A DNA stretch of 64,000 bases from Rhynchopus sp. YZ270_cl-10. Its lineage: Eukaryota; Euglenozoa; Diplonemea; Diplonemida; Diplonemidae. The notes under the pieces are model-generated. The model ran no database searches, was not told where the DNA came from, and saw only the letters and a program-made list of their open reading frames with translations. Location: positions 110,297 through 174,296 of the forward strand of contig CAXIVB010000021.1 in NCBI GenBank assembly GCA_964035575.1. The letters are read 5' to 3'. Position 1 is the stretch's first letter. Each line of letters opens with the position of its first letter. Positions 9,739-17,695 of this stretch are shown here, one piece after another. The translations under genes and the position numbers were made by a program.

Positions 9739-9810
9739 GCCCGCCTAGCTCAGCGGTAGAGCGTTGGACTTTTAATCCAATGGTCGTGGGTTCGATCCCC
9801 ACGGCGGGTG
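9739..9810 (+). tRNA. tRNA-Lys-TTT: tRNA-Lys (TTT)
   Basis: Acceptor GCCCGCC/GGCGGGT, discriminator G. Anticodon arm TTGGA-CTTTTAA-TCCAA with U33, in contrast to Lys(CTT). Confidence 0.96.
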
Positions 9811-9887
9811 CCTACTTTTTTGGATCGATTGGATTCTCTTTTTTGTGCCCATTTTCAGGATCTGGGGCGTTGTACTTCCTCAACTAT

Positions 9888-9969
9888 GCTGACGTATCCA
9901 AGTGGTTACGGAGGTGGACTTGAAATCCACTGGGCTCTGCCCGCGCAGGTTCGAACCCTGCCGTCAGCG
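9888..9969 (+). tRNA. tRNA-Ser-TGA: tRNA-Ser (TGA)
   Basis: 82 nt, long variable arm; acceptor GCTGACG/CGTCAGC. Anticodon arm GTGGA-CTTGAAA-TCCAC. Confidence 0.96.
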
Positions 9970-10084
9970 TTCTTTACCTTTTCGTTTGATTTCTGTGATT
10001 TATGTTTTTGCCATCAAATGCAAAGATTGAAGATGTGTGTGACAAAGCTCCAAAAAATATTGAAAACACTTGGAAAAAGAAAAG

Positions 10085-10156
10085 TTCTCCCACGCGGGTT
10101 TGAACCGCGGCTACTGGATTCAAAGTCCAGGGTGCTAACCACTACACCATAGGAGA
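10085..10156 (-). tRNA. tRNA-Gln-TTG: tRNA-Gln (TTG)
   Basis: Acceptor TCTCCTA/TGGGAGA. Anticodon arm CTGGA-CTTTGAA-TCCAG. Confidence 0.95.
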
Positions 10157-10258
10157 GATAATCCGGATCCTTTTGTTCACGCAACAACGATGGAAAATTT
10201 GGTGGCTGCAGGTACACACAAGTACCCCATGTTGATTCTTTGATTTAAGTTAATATGA

Positions 10259-10331
10259 GCCTCCCTAGCTCAGTCGGTAGAGCGCAAGGCCCTTAACCTT
10301 GTGGTCGCGGGTTCGAGCCCCGCGGGAGGTG
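10259..10331 (+). tRNA. tRNA-Lys-CTT: tRNA-Lys (CTT), copy 1
   Basis: Acceptor GCCTCCC/GGGAGGT, discriminator G. Anticodon arm CAAGG-CCCTTAA-CCTTG with C33. A reverse copy with the same sequence lies at 15370. Confidence 0.95.
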
Positions 10332-10550
10332 CTTTTTGTATTGATACCTGAATTTTTCTGGATTTTTTTTATTTGTGAGAAAACATGGTGTGTCGGCCGT
10401 CGTGCAATGAGCCCGCCATCGTGCGAAATCGTGCCCAAAAATTTTTTTTGGTGGTCACAATTGCGATGATTTTTGGTGACCACGCAAGTGATCACTAACG
10501 TGTCGTTAAACAAAGTACAAGCTTCGTCCTAAGTACTGACAGGTAATTAA

Positions 10551-10632
10551 GCGGACGTACCCAAGTGGTTACGGGGCTCGCCTGCTAAGCGAGTGTGCTC
10601 TGCATGCGCAAGTTCGAACCTTGCCGTTCGCG
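10551..10632 (+). tRNA. tRNA-Ser-GCT: tRNA-Ser (GCT)
   Basis: 82 nt, long variable arm; acceptor GCGGACG/CGTTCGC. Anticodon arm CTCGC-CTGCTAA-GCGAG. Confidence 0.95.
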
Positions 10633-10888
10633 TTTTTTATACACTGCATCGATCCCTTTTTTCATTCTGTTCTGAACTTTTTCAAACTCAAAAAAAAAAC
10701 CTGACAAAATCTGTTTTATCTTCAGGTCAAGAATCTTCAAGTTATGTCAGCATCCAAAGATGTTTGGTTTTTTTGGTGGGACAACCTTGGAAATCCTGAA
10801 AAATAGTTCCAACATCAAGATGACACACAATGTGGATTTTTAGCTCAAAATTAAAAAATAGAGTCAAAAACTCAAAAAAATGAAAAAT

Positions 10889-10961
10889 CTCCTCCTGTTG
10901 GGTTCGAACCAACGACCTGCAGGTTAACAGCCTGACGCGCTACCGACTGCGCCAAGGAGGA
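10889..10961 (-). tRNA. tRNA-Asn-GTT: tRNA-Asn (GTT), copy 1
   Basis: Acceptor TCCTCCT/AGGAGGA, discriminator G. Anticodon loop CTGTTAA between CAGG and CCTG. A second reverse copy lies at 16442. Confidence 0.96.
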
Positions 10962-11075
10962 TCTGATTGTTAGCGAAGACAGCATTTACATGGGGACCTT
11001 ATTCAAAACGAAAACACACACAAGGAATGATGGAAACATATGGCCGCGTTACGAAGAGAATGCGAGAGAATTCGT

Positions 11076-11147
11076 GGCTCGGTGGTCTAGTGGCATGATT
11101 CTCGCTTAGGGTGCGAGAGGTCCGGGGTTCAATTCCCCGCCGAGCCC
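11076..11147 (+). tRNA. tRNA-Pro-AGG: tRNA-Pro (AGG)
   Basis: Acceptor GGCTCGG/CCGAGCC, discriminator C. Anticodon arm CTCGC-TTAGGGT-GCGAG. Confidence 0.96.
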
Positions 11148-11245
11148 TTGTCTTTTTGGATTTTCATTTTTAATTTTTTTTTTCGTTTGAAACTCCGTGT
11201 AGCTTGCACAAAAGTACCCTTTTTGGATTGTGCCTAAGTATCACC

Positions 11246-11317
11246 TCCCCTTTAGTACAGTGGTTAGTATACCTGGCTTTCACCCAGGCGACCCGGGTTC
11301 AAACCCCGGAGGGGGAA
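11246..11317 (+). tRNA. tRNA-Glu-TTC: tRNA-Glu (TTC)
   Basis: Acceptor TCCCCTT/AGGGGGA. Anticodon loop CTTTCAC between CTGG and CCAG. Confidence 0.95.
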
Positions 11318-11454
11318 TCCTTTTTGATTGCTTTCAAATTTCGGAGCTGTTTTTTGATATTTTCGCATTTCTGAATTTTCAATTTGGCAAAGTTTTGTGA
11401 CAAGAAATCTCTGAGAAGAAGGAAATCTAAAAATATTTTGGAATGAATAAAAAG

Positions 11455-11526
11455 TACTCGCGGCGGGGATCGAACCCGCAACCTCCGGCGTCGGGAACCG
11501 ACGCGCTTCCATTGCGCCACGCGAGC
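11455..11526 (-). tRNA. tRNA-Arg-CCG: tRNA-Arg (CCG)
   Basis: Acceptor GCTCGCG/CGCGAGT. Anticodon arm TCGGT-TCCCGAC-GCCGG, so C33; the arm has G:U pairs at both ends. Confidence 0.92.
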
Positions 11527-12647
11527 TTATCTTGTTTCCCAAGATCTCAGATTATGGAGAAGGTTTGGCAGTGTCTAAAAAAGTTCAAAAAGTGATAAAA
11601 CAGCCAGTGTCCCTTGGTGCATGACTGGTTGTACTGTGGTGGACCCGTGCACTTTCCATACAGTCCTATGCCAGAAAACCCACACACAATGGGTTTGTGG
11701 GTTTTCTACATCCACTGTACCTGTGCATAAGATAACCCATCGTGAAACTCCCTTGTGCACCCGACATACCACCCCTGGCCATATTGGTCAGGCATATTAG
11801 TAAGGGTACCTGGTCAGATCTGACCAGGCACCTGGTCACAGTGACTGGGCACAGTAGGAACCACAGCTGAAATGGGTGGGGGCTTAAAGCCGTGTTCCAG
11901 CATGTGGTTCCTCTTTAGGTCCCAGCATGTAGTACACCCGACATACCACAGCCCAGGCCATATTGGTAAGGCATATTAGTAGGGGCACCTGGTCACAGTG
12001 ACTAGGTAGGTGCACAGAGTGGTTCCTAATCGGGCGCACAGGGGGATATTCCTAATCGGGCGCACAGGGGGGTAAGCTAATCGGGCGCACAGGGGGGTTC
12101 CTAATCGGGCGCACAGGGGGGTAAGCTAATCGGGCGCACAGGGGGGTTCCTAATCGGGCGCACAGGGGGGTAAGCTTATCGGGCGCACAGGGGGATATTC
12201 CTAATCGGGCGCACAGGGGGGTAAAGCTAACCGGGCGCACAGGGGGGTCCCTAATCGGGCGCACAGGGGGGTTCCTAATCGGGCGCACAGAGGGGTTGGC
12301 CCGCAAACGTGATGTCTCTGACCAGCGCACCGGCCATACTGATGTGCATGTTTATTTACTGGGAATTTTGTGAAGAAATAAACATGTAAGTCAGGTTGGG
12401 TTTATGAACATGTTGTAGTCCCAATTTTTTTTGCAATTGTGATGGAAGTTGTGACCGAACTGACTTACTCGCAAACTATGTCGAGCAAAAACCCGTATCA
12501 TCAGACAAGAAATTTTTTTCTCTACTAATAATCCTTACGCAAGAAAGAGTACATATCATTTCCACTTTTTCGTTTTGAACGAGTTTGTGACCGACCTGAA
12601 ACTGTCCGAAACATATTGTTTTGCTTTTGCCAAACGCAAAAAGAGAG
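11527..12647. other. Longest gene-free gap inside the tRNA array
   Basis: About 1.1 kb with no RNA gene. It contains imperfect duplicated segments (GCACCCGACATACCAC... with GGCCATATTGGT and GGCATATTAGTA) near 11758-11815 and 11935-11985, a CCTGGTCA-rich palindromic patch near 11811-11845, and the GC-rich minisatellite at 12024-12299. Copy at 37911-39031. Confidence 0.7.
12024..12299. repeat. GC-rich minisatellite, about 11 units of 24-26 bp
   Basis: Units of the form CTAATCGGGCGCACAGGGGG followed by a variable GTTCC, GTAAG or ATATT end. The variants alternate, suggesting growth by duplication of two-unit blocks. Confidence 0.95.
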
Positions 12648-12718
12648 TGCGTAATCCGGGAATCGAACCCGGGCCGACCCCGTGGCGGGGGGCCATTCTA
12701 CCACTAGACCAATTACGC
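12648..12718 (-). tRNA. tRNA-Gly-GCC: tRNA-Gly (GCC)
   Basis: 71 nt; acceptor GCGTAAT/ATTACGC. Anticodon arm GCCCC-CCGCCAC-GGGGT, with C33 preceded and followed by C/G-rich bases. Normal Gly(GCC) genes read CTGCCAC here. Confidence 0.94.
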
Positions 12719-12834
12719 TACGATATTAGTCGAAATTGTGCTCGAGTTGCCGCTCGTTGCATGTTTGAAAAATATTTCACAATATCCCAGGAAATAAAAC
12801 CCTTTCTGAGATCCCAATAAGTGGGAATATTCAA

Positions 12835-12906
12835 GCGGTTATGGTTTAGTGGTTAGAACACCCGTTTGTGGCACGGGAGACCCGAGTTCAATTCTCGGTA
12901 ACCGCT
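12835..12906 (+). tRNA. tRNA-His-GTG: tRNA-His (GTG)
   Basis: Acceptor GCGGTTA/TAACCGC. Anticodon arm CCCGT-TTGTGGC-ACGGG. G-1 is not encoded (A precedes the gene), so it would be added after transcription. Confidence 0.95.
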
Positions 12907-12993
12907 TTTTTAGCTGTGCAATCAACCATTTTCATTTTTTCCAACTCCAAAAATATGCAGGCCACATAAAAAATACTATTGCCTAAAGACATG

Positions 12994-13065
12994 GACCGTG
13001 TGGCTCAATGGAAGAGCGCCTGACCACGGATCAGGCGGTTGCAGGTTCGAGTCCTGCCACGGTTG
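12994..13065 (+). tRNA. tRNA-Arg-ACG: tRNA-Arg (ACG)
   Basis: Acceptor GACCGTG/CACGGTT. Anticodon arm CCTGA-CCACGGA-TCAGG with C33; A34 would be inosine. Confidence 0.95.
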
Positions 13066-13154
13066 CTTCTTTTTTTGGGCAATTTGAACAATTTCAAATT
13101 TTTTTTATTTTGAAATTGCCCCCCACAAAGAAAACACTTTGCATGAAAGTAACA

Positions 13155-13226
13155 GCACTTATGGTATAACGGTTAGTATTCTCGCCTTCCAAGCGAGCGG
13201 CCCGGGTTCGACTCCCGGTAAGTGCA
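13155..13226 (+). tRNA. tRNA-Gly-TCC: tRNA-Gly (TCC)
   Basis: Acceptor GCACTTA/TAAGTGC. Anticodon arm CTCGC-CTTCCAA-GCGAG, U33. Confidence 0.95.
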
Positions 13227-13496
13227 GTTCTTTTTTTTAGGAGGAAGTAAAATTTTCATGTTCAGAAAAAAATTCTGAAATGTCAGCTTTTCAAAGAATT
13301 TCCAGTTTTCAAGTTTTTCCCAAGATTTTTTAAGGTTCTTCTGGATGGGTTGACTGCCAAAAAATCCAAAATTCCTGGGAGACCCCTTCCCACTGGACCC
13401 AAATTTGTATCTGTTGTTCCACTGTGATTTCACTTGACACCAACCTCACTTTTTTGTGTTTTCAAAAAAGTTCAAAAAAACAATGTTCAAAAAGTT

Positions 13497-13569
13497 AACC
13501 CCGTGCGGGACTCGAACCCGCAACCTTTGGATTCGAAGTCCAACGCGCTATCCATTGCGCCAACGGGGC
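13497..13569 (-). tRNA. tRNA-Arg-TCG: tRNA-Arg (TCG)
   Basis: Acceptor GCCCCGT/ACGGGGT. Anticodon arm TTGGA-CTTCGAA-TCCAA. Confidence 0.95.
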
Positions 13570-13631
13570 CTGATTTGATTTTCATCAGAAAAGAAACGAA
13601 ACAATGAGTGGGAGCCCTGTACAAAAAAGAA

Positions 13632-13703
13632 TTCCCCGGCCGGGAATTGAACCCGGGTCTTCCGCGTGACAGGCGGAAATACTGACCTCTATACTACCGA
13701 GGA
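13632..13703 (-). tRNA. tRNA-Asp-GTC: tRNA-Asp (GTC), copy 2
   Basis: Reverse copy of the gene at 7266; the tRNA body is the same and a few flanking bases (GAATT downstream, ATACAAT upstream) match too, pointing to a short inverted duplication. Confidence 0.96.
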
Positions 13704-13801
13704 TACAATCTTCACTCTGATTTATTTTCGCGCATCAAAATGGTCTAAAATGAGCACAGAAACGACGAAAATGCACGAAAATTTGTGAACAAAAAATGAA
13801 T

Positions 13802-13883
13802 CGCAGTCGGCAGGACTTGAACCTGCGCGGGCAGAGCCCAATGGATTTCTAGTCCACCTCCGTAACCACTTGGATACGACTGC
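13802..13883 (-). tRNA. tRNA-Ser-AGA: tRNA-Ser (AGA)
   Basis: 82 nt, long variable arm; acceptor GCAGTCG/CGACTGC. Anticodon arm GTGGA-CTAGAAA-TCCAT. Confidence 0.95.
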
Positions 13884-13960
13884 TGTAATTCTCACCGTTC
13901 TTTGTTTTTAGGCAGTCATCTGTTTGAAGAATATAACCTGGAACACGAAAATGAAAAAAA

Positions 13961-14044
13961 TCCTCTCGGCCGGAATCGAACCAGCGACCGCTCGATAACC
14001 GAGTATTCTACAGTCGAGCGCTCTACCAATTGAGCTACGAGAGG
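13961..14044 (-). tRNA. tRNA-Tyr-GTA: tRNA-Tyr (GTA) with 11-nt intron
   Basis: 84 nt; acceptor CCTCTCG/CGAGAGG. After CTCGA-CTGTAG an 11-nt insert (AATACTCGGTT) precedes A-TCGAG, which fits an intron after position 37. Trypanosomatid tRNA-Tyr also carries an 11-nt intron at this place (from memory). The only intron-bearing tRNA seen in the unit. Confidence 0.94.
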
Positions 14045-14168
14045 TTCTACAACTGTCATTGTTTTCACAGAAGCCCATAAAATTATTTGGCTCAAAAAAA
14101 TTTTTTTGCCACACAAACCTGTAGAAATTTGCACCCCATGTATTTCTTAATGATACGATAATATCAAG

Positions 14169-14241
14169 GCGAGGTTGGCGCAGTCGGGAGCGCGTAGGTC
14201 CCATAATCCTAAGGTCGTCAGTTCGATCCTGGCACCTCGCA
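14169..14241 (+). tRNA. tRNA-Met-CAT: Elongator tRNA-Met (CAT)
   Basis: Acceptor GCGAGGT/ACCTCGC and ordinary T loop TTCGATC separate it from the initiator. Anticodon arm TAGGT-CCCATAA-TCCTA has C33. Confidence 0.94.
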
Positions 14242-14326
14242 CTTTTTTGTGTGTCTTTTTCCTTTGTGTGGGATTTTCAGCAAAATTTCCACCTTCATGC
14301 TAAACGCATTGAAGCCCTAAATCATG

Positions 14327-14397
14327 GGCCCTATGGTGTAGCGGTAGCACTATGGATTCCAAATCCATCAACGGCGGTTCGATTCCGTCTAGGGTCA
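14327..14397 (+). tRNA. tRNA-Trp-CCA: tRNA-Trp (CCA)
   Basis: 71 nt; acceptor GGCCCTA/TAGGGTC. Anticodon arm ATGGA-TTCCAAA-TCCAT, U33. Confidence 0.95.
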
Positions 14398-14479
14398 TTT
14401 CTTTTTTTACACACTTTCCTTTCTGTGTTGTCTTGAAAAACTTCTTCGCAGGAGAAACAGCAAAAGCATCTTAATCAGC

Positions 14480-14551
14480 GGCGATTTAGCTCAGTGGCAG
14501 AGCATTGGTCTTGTAAACCAAGGGTCGGGGGTTCGATCCCCCCAGTTGCCT
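14480..14551 (+). tRNA. tRNA-Thr-TGT: tRNA-Thr (TGT)
   Basis: Acceptor GGCGATT/AGTTGCC. Anticodon arm TTGGT-CTTGTAA-ACCAA with U33; the other two Thr genes have C33. Confidence 0.95.
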
Positions 14552-14704
14552 TTCTATTTTTTGGTGATGTGATGTGATGCGGTTGTGCTGAAGAAGCAGC
14601 AACTGAGCACTGGATGTGACAGGCAGGAACGCAGAAGGGAGATGGCCTGGCCGCTATACTCCAGTACAGGCCCGAGCGAGTGCTCACAGAATGGGCTCCA
14701 AAAA

Positions 14705-15030
14705 CCAGCACAGAATGGAATGGCTGGAGACTTATAGGCTTACTGTAAGGATTTGTTAGGAGTGGAAAAAAAAACTCCTGACCCGGGTATTGAATTTTCA
14801 GATCATTTTCTCAGTCACAATGCAAGCACAGAATGGAAACGAAAAACCAGCACAGAATGGAATGGCTGGAGTCTTATAGCCGTGTTCCATTCTGTGCTTG
14901 GTTTTGGTTTCCATTCTGTGCTTGCATTGTGACTGAGAAAATGATCCGAAAATTCAATAGCCGGGTCAGGAGTTTTTCCATCTGAATTATGGATTGCTAA
15001 GGATTTCCCAGCCATTCCATTCTGTGCTGG
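14705..15030. repeat. Foldback element (long inverted repeat)
   Basis: The left arm (about 14705-14860) and right arm (about 14888-15030) are reverse complements with interruptions. Both contain CCAGCACAGAATGGAATGGC at the outside and, inside, AGTCACAATGCAAGCACAG. Arms are about 140-155 bp around a spacer near 14870. Imperfect direct repeats (AAGCAGCAACTGAGCAC / AAGCGGCAGCTGAGCAC) lie outside, near 14594 and 15061. No transposase is present. The rest of 14552-15369 shows no RNA gene. Confidence 0.8.
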
Positions 15031-15369
15031 ATTCCACCACTCTGTACTGGTGAGTCGCCAAGAAGCGGCAGCTGAGCACACTGGACATGCCCAGAAAGGA
15101 GATAAGTTGTGGGGCTGAAACGTGCTATCCCCAGCAAAAGGGTCTGGCACTTTTCGCGAGTGGAAGCAGTTCACACCTGGTTGAACGCAAAACCTACACC
15201 GGTCGGTGGGAGTCCTGTGTTGGTTCGGAAAACACATATTTTCACCCAAATTCCACTCTCAACTTGCCAACGAAACAGAACTGAGATCAAGTGGAGGAAA
15301 TATTTTTTGGTTTTCATTTGCCTCAAAATCTCAGAAACCTGCAAAATCGTGAACATTCAAAAAGAAAAG

Positions 15370-15442
15370 CACCTCCCGCGGGGCTCGAACCCGCGACCAC
15401 AAGGTTAAGGGCCTTGCGCTCTACCGACTGAGCTAGGGAGGC
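15370..15442 (-). tRNA. tRNA-Lys-CTT: tRNA-Lys (CTT), copy 2
   Basis: Same sequence as the forward gene at 10259, including the C33 loop CCCTTAA; upstream flanks (GAGCCTCC...) also start alike. Confidence 0.95.
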
Positions 15443-15548
15443 TCACATTCATTTAAACCAAAGAATCATTGTGGGGTGGTCATGCAGAAAAGTCTCTTGT
15501 CCTAAATTTGACCACCCCAGAGAAAAGGAAAGAAGGTAAAACTATTAG

Positions 15549-15621
15549 GCCCGTGTAGCCCAATGGATAAGGCGTTCGCTTCCTAAGCGAAAGATTGTGG
15601 GTTCGATCCCCACCATGGGTA
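15549..15621 (+). tRNA. tRNA-Arg-CCT: tRNA-Arg (CCT)
   Basis: Acceptor GCCCGTG/CATGGGT. Anticodon arm TTCGC-TTCCTAA-GCGAA, U33. Confidence 0.95.
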
Positions 15622-15835
15622 TTCTCTTTTTCACTGGGAAGTGAAAATATGGAAAATGATTTTTCAAGATTCTCTCACCATCTTGGGATTTTGGTGACAA
15701 CAAAGATATGGCAAAATACTTTCACAAAAATGCACTTTTCCAAACTTCTTCATCTTGGGATTTTGGTGGTCGAAAAGATGTGGAAATAATTTTTCTAAAC
15801 AATTCCCAAGCAAGAAACTACCTAAATAAAAAGAG

Positions 15836-15907
15836 GGGCTCAGCAGGGAATCGAACCCTGGACCTCTCGCACCCGAAGCGAGAATCATGCCACTAGACCA
15901 CTAAGCC
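15836..15907 (-). tRNA. tRNA-Pro-CGG: tRNA-Pro (CGG)
   Basis: Differs from the Pro(TGG) gene at 7629 essentially only at the wobble base (loop TTCGGGT), so one arose from the other by copying. Confidence 0.96.
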
Positions 15908-16001
15908 ACTGATTATTTTCTTCATCCAGATTTACATGATGGCGTTAATATTCAAAAGTCAGAAATTCTTCTCTCCAAAACTTGGTCTAAAAAAAGGTAT
16001 T

Positions 16002-16073
16002 TTCCGCTGCGGGGAATTGAACCCCGGTCTGCCGGGTGAGAGCCGGCTGTTCTAACCACTATACTACAGCGGA
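16002..16073 (-). tRNA. tRNA-Glu-CTC: tRNA-Glu (CTC)
   Basis: Acceptor TCCGCTG/CAGCGGA. Anticodon arm GCCGG-CTCTCAC-CCGGC. Confidence 0.95.
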
Positions 16074-16163
16074 TCTGATAGTAGGCAAAACTATTATCTG
16101 CATGGGGACATCTTTTCGATCGTTGCATTGAACGAAAATGTGAAGGAAAGTTCAAAAAGAAAT

Positions 16164-16236
16164 TACAGCTAGTCGGGATTGAACCGACGATCTCTCGCGT
16201 GTGAGGCGAGCGTCCTAACCACTAGACGATAGCTGC
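16164..16236 (-). tRNA. tRNA-Val-CAC: tRNA-Val (CAC)
   Basis: Acceptor GCAGCTA/TAGCTGT. Anticodon arm CTCGC-CTCACAC-GCGAG. Confidence 0.95.
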
Positions 16237-16300
16237 TACAATAATGACCGGAACTGTTTTCCACAAGAGGTGGGTTTTCTGCGGAAAAATGGTAATAACG

Positions 16301-16382
16301 TGACGAGAGTGGGGTTTGAACCCACGCCTCCGAAGAGACCAGGGCCTAAACCTGGCGCCTTAGACCGCTCGGCCATCTCGCC
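16301..16382 (-). tRNA. tRNA-Leu-TAG: tRNA-Leu (TAG)
   Basis: 82 nt, long variable arm; anticodon arm CCAGG-TTTAGGC-CCTGG. Sister of Leu(AAG) at 16604. Confidence 0.96.
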
Positions 16383-16441
16383 TTCCCAGTTTTTTATGAC
16401 TTTTGCAAAGAACAGAAAATGGTTTGAGAAGGGAAAAAAGT

Positions 16442-16514
16442 CTCCTCCTGTTGGGTTCGAACCAACGACCTGCAGGTTAACAGCCTGACGCGCTACCGAC
16501 TGCGCCAAGGAGGA
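16442..16514 (-). tRNA. tRNA-Asn-GTT: tRNA-Asn (GTT), copy 2
   Basis: Same tRNA body as the gene at 10889; 3' flank begins with the same TTTT-poor GACT/GATT context, 5' flank differs. Confidence 0.96.
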
Positions 16515-16603
16515 CCTGACAAGTGTGCTTTTTGTGTTTTGCACAATCTTGAAAACAAAACAAAAGGGATAGATTGAAAATGAAAATGAAAAAGAATAAC
16601 AAG

Positions 16604-16685
16604 TGACGAGAGTGGGGTTTGAACCCACGCCCCCGAAGGGACCAGGGCCTTAACCTGGCGCCTTAGACCACTCGGCCATCTCGCC
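16604..16685 (-). tRNA. tRNA-Leu-AAG: tRNA-Leu (AAG)
   Basis: 82 nt; anticodon arm CCAGG-TTAAGGC-CCTGG. With CAG, CAA and TAG it gives four of the five usual Leu isoacceptors. Confidence 0.96.
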
Positions 16686-16778
16686 TTCAATAAAAGCCAA
16701 CAAGAATATGGAAGTGGGAATGTGTTTCAACCAGTCATAGAGGAGAATAACAAGGGACGAAACGGAGAAAAAGGAAAG

Positions 16779-16850
16779 TTCTCCTACGCGGATTCGAACC
16801 GCGGTCGCGAGATTCAGAGTCTCGAGTGCTAACCACTACACCATAGGAGA
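16779..16850 (-). tRNA. tRNA-Gln-CTG: tRNA-Gln (CTG)
   Basis: Acceptor TCTCCTA/TAGGAGA. Anticodon arm CGAGA-CTCTGAA-TCTCG. Confidence 0.95.
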
Positions 16851-16941
16851 TACAATTCTGTCGCTTCCTTCTTTTTCTTTGGTACCAAAAAGAATCGAGA
16901 TCTGGAAATATCACAACAGTGTTTCCAAGCCAAAAAATGTT

Positions 16942-17014
16942 TGGAGATTGAGGGTATCGATCCCTCTACCTCTCGCATGCTGAGCGAGCGCTCTACCATT
17001 TGAGCTAAACCCCC
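16942..17014 (-). tRNA. tRNA-Ala-AGC: tRNA-Ala (AGC)
   Basis: Acceptor GGGGGTT/AATCTCC with G3:U70. Anticodon arm CTCGC-TCAGCAT-GCGAG has C33. The T loop reads ATCGATA instead of TTCGANT, changing the first base of the B box; otherwise the fold is intact. Confidence 0.92.
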
Positions 17015-17115
17015 TTACATTTCTTAAACGAATCTTTACAAGGTGGGGATGGAATTCAAAACCAAAAAGGGAGAAGTAACACTCAAGAGAAAATCTGGTC
17101 TTGAAACAAAAAGAG

Positions 17116-17187
17116 AGGGCACACCCGGGTTCGAACCAGGGACCGTTCGGACTGCAGCCGAATGCTCTACCACTGAGCTATATACCC
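17116..17187 (-). tRNA. tRNA-Cys-GCA: tRNA-Cys (GCA)
   Basis: Acceptor GGGTATA/TGTGCCC, discriminator U as usual for Cys. Anticodon arm TTCGG-CTGCAGT-CCGAA. Last tRNA of the array. Confidence 0.95.
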
Positions 17188-17270
17188 TTCAATAATCATG
17201 CTTTGCGCTGAATACTATCAGTTCACTTTTCGACCAACTTCTGTGTGTTACACCACAAATAAGGAAAAAA

Positions 17271-17389
17271 GGATTCAAGCACCCGGACTTCCCAGCTGGT
17301 CACCCACGCCAGTACTATCCAGGCCTGCTGGTGCTTAACTTCTCAAATCAGGCGGGATGAGGTGTATTCACCAGAGTATGGCCGAATCC
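17271..17389 (-). rRNA. 5S rRNA: 5S ribosomal RNA (copy 3)
   Basis: Same 119-nt gene on the reverse strand, closing the tRNA array on the right as the forward pair opens it on the left. Its upstream flank (17400-17460) resembles the upstream flank of copy 4 (18150-18230). Confidence 0.97.
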
Positions 17390-17551
17390 AATAATGGGTC
17401 TGGGTGGAAAACCTTTGAAGAGCTTTATATTTCTGAGCTTGTTTTTGCTTCACTTGTGCAAAAGGTCTTGGGTGTTGCATGGTACAGGAAACTTTATTTG
17501 TCTCCCCTGTTCCGCTGCACTCTGCATTAGGTCATTTCACCTAAAATAAGG

Positions 17552-17695
17552 CCAGTTTGCGATCTTCTTGGAGTATCTTGGTGTCCAGTACAGTGTTTCT
17601 GGCATTGTGGACTTGCATGTTGTACAGGGCAACTGCCTGGGAATTAGTCCCACTTCTTGCAACAGTTTAGCTATTTCGGCATCCCCAGCGCGCAT
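17552..17695 (-). pseudogene. Possible ISXO2-like transposase N-terminal remnant
   Basis: A 48-codon frame starting MRAGDAEIAKLLQEVGLIPR and continuing through C-x2-C (CTTC) and a W-T-P-R-Y segment resembles the N-terminal zinc-binding part of ISXO2-like transposases (a helix ending GLLP, then CPxCG). Nothing of the DDE core follows. The match rests on pattern only and could be chance. Copy at 43936-44079. Confidence 0.3.
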
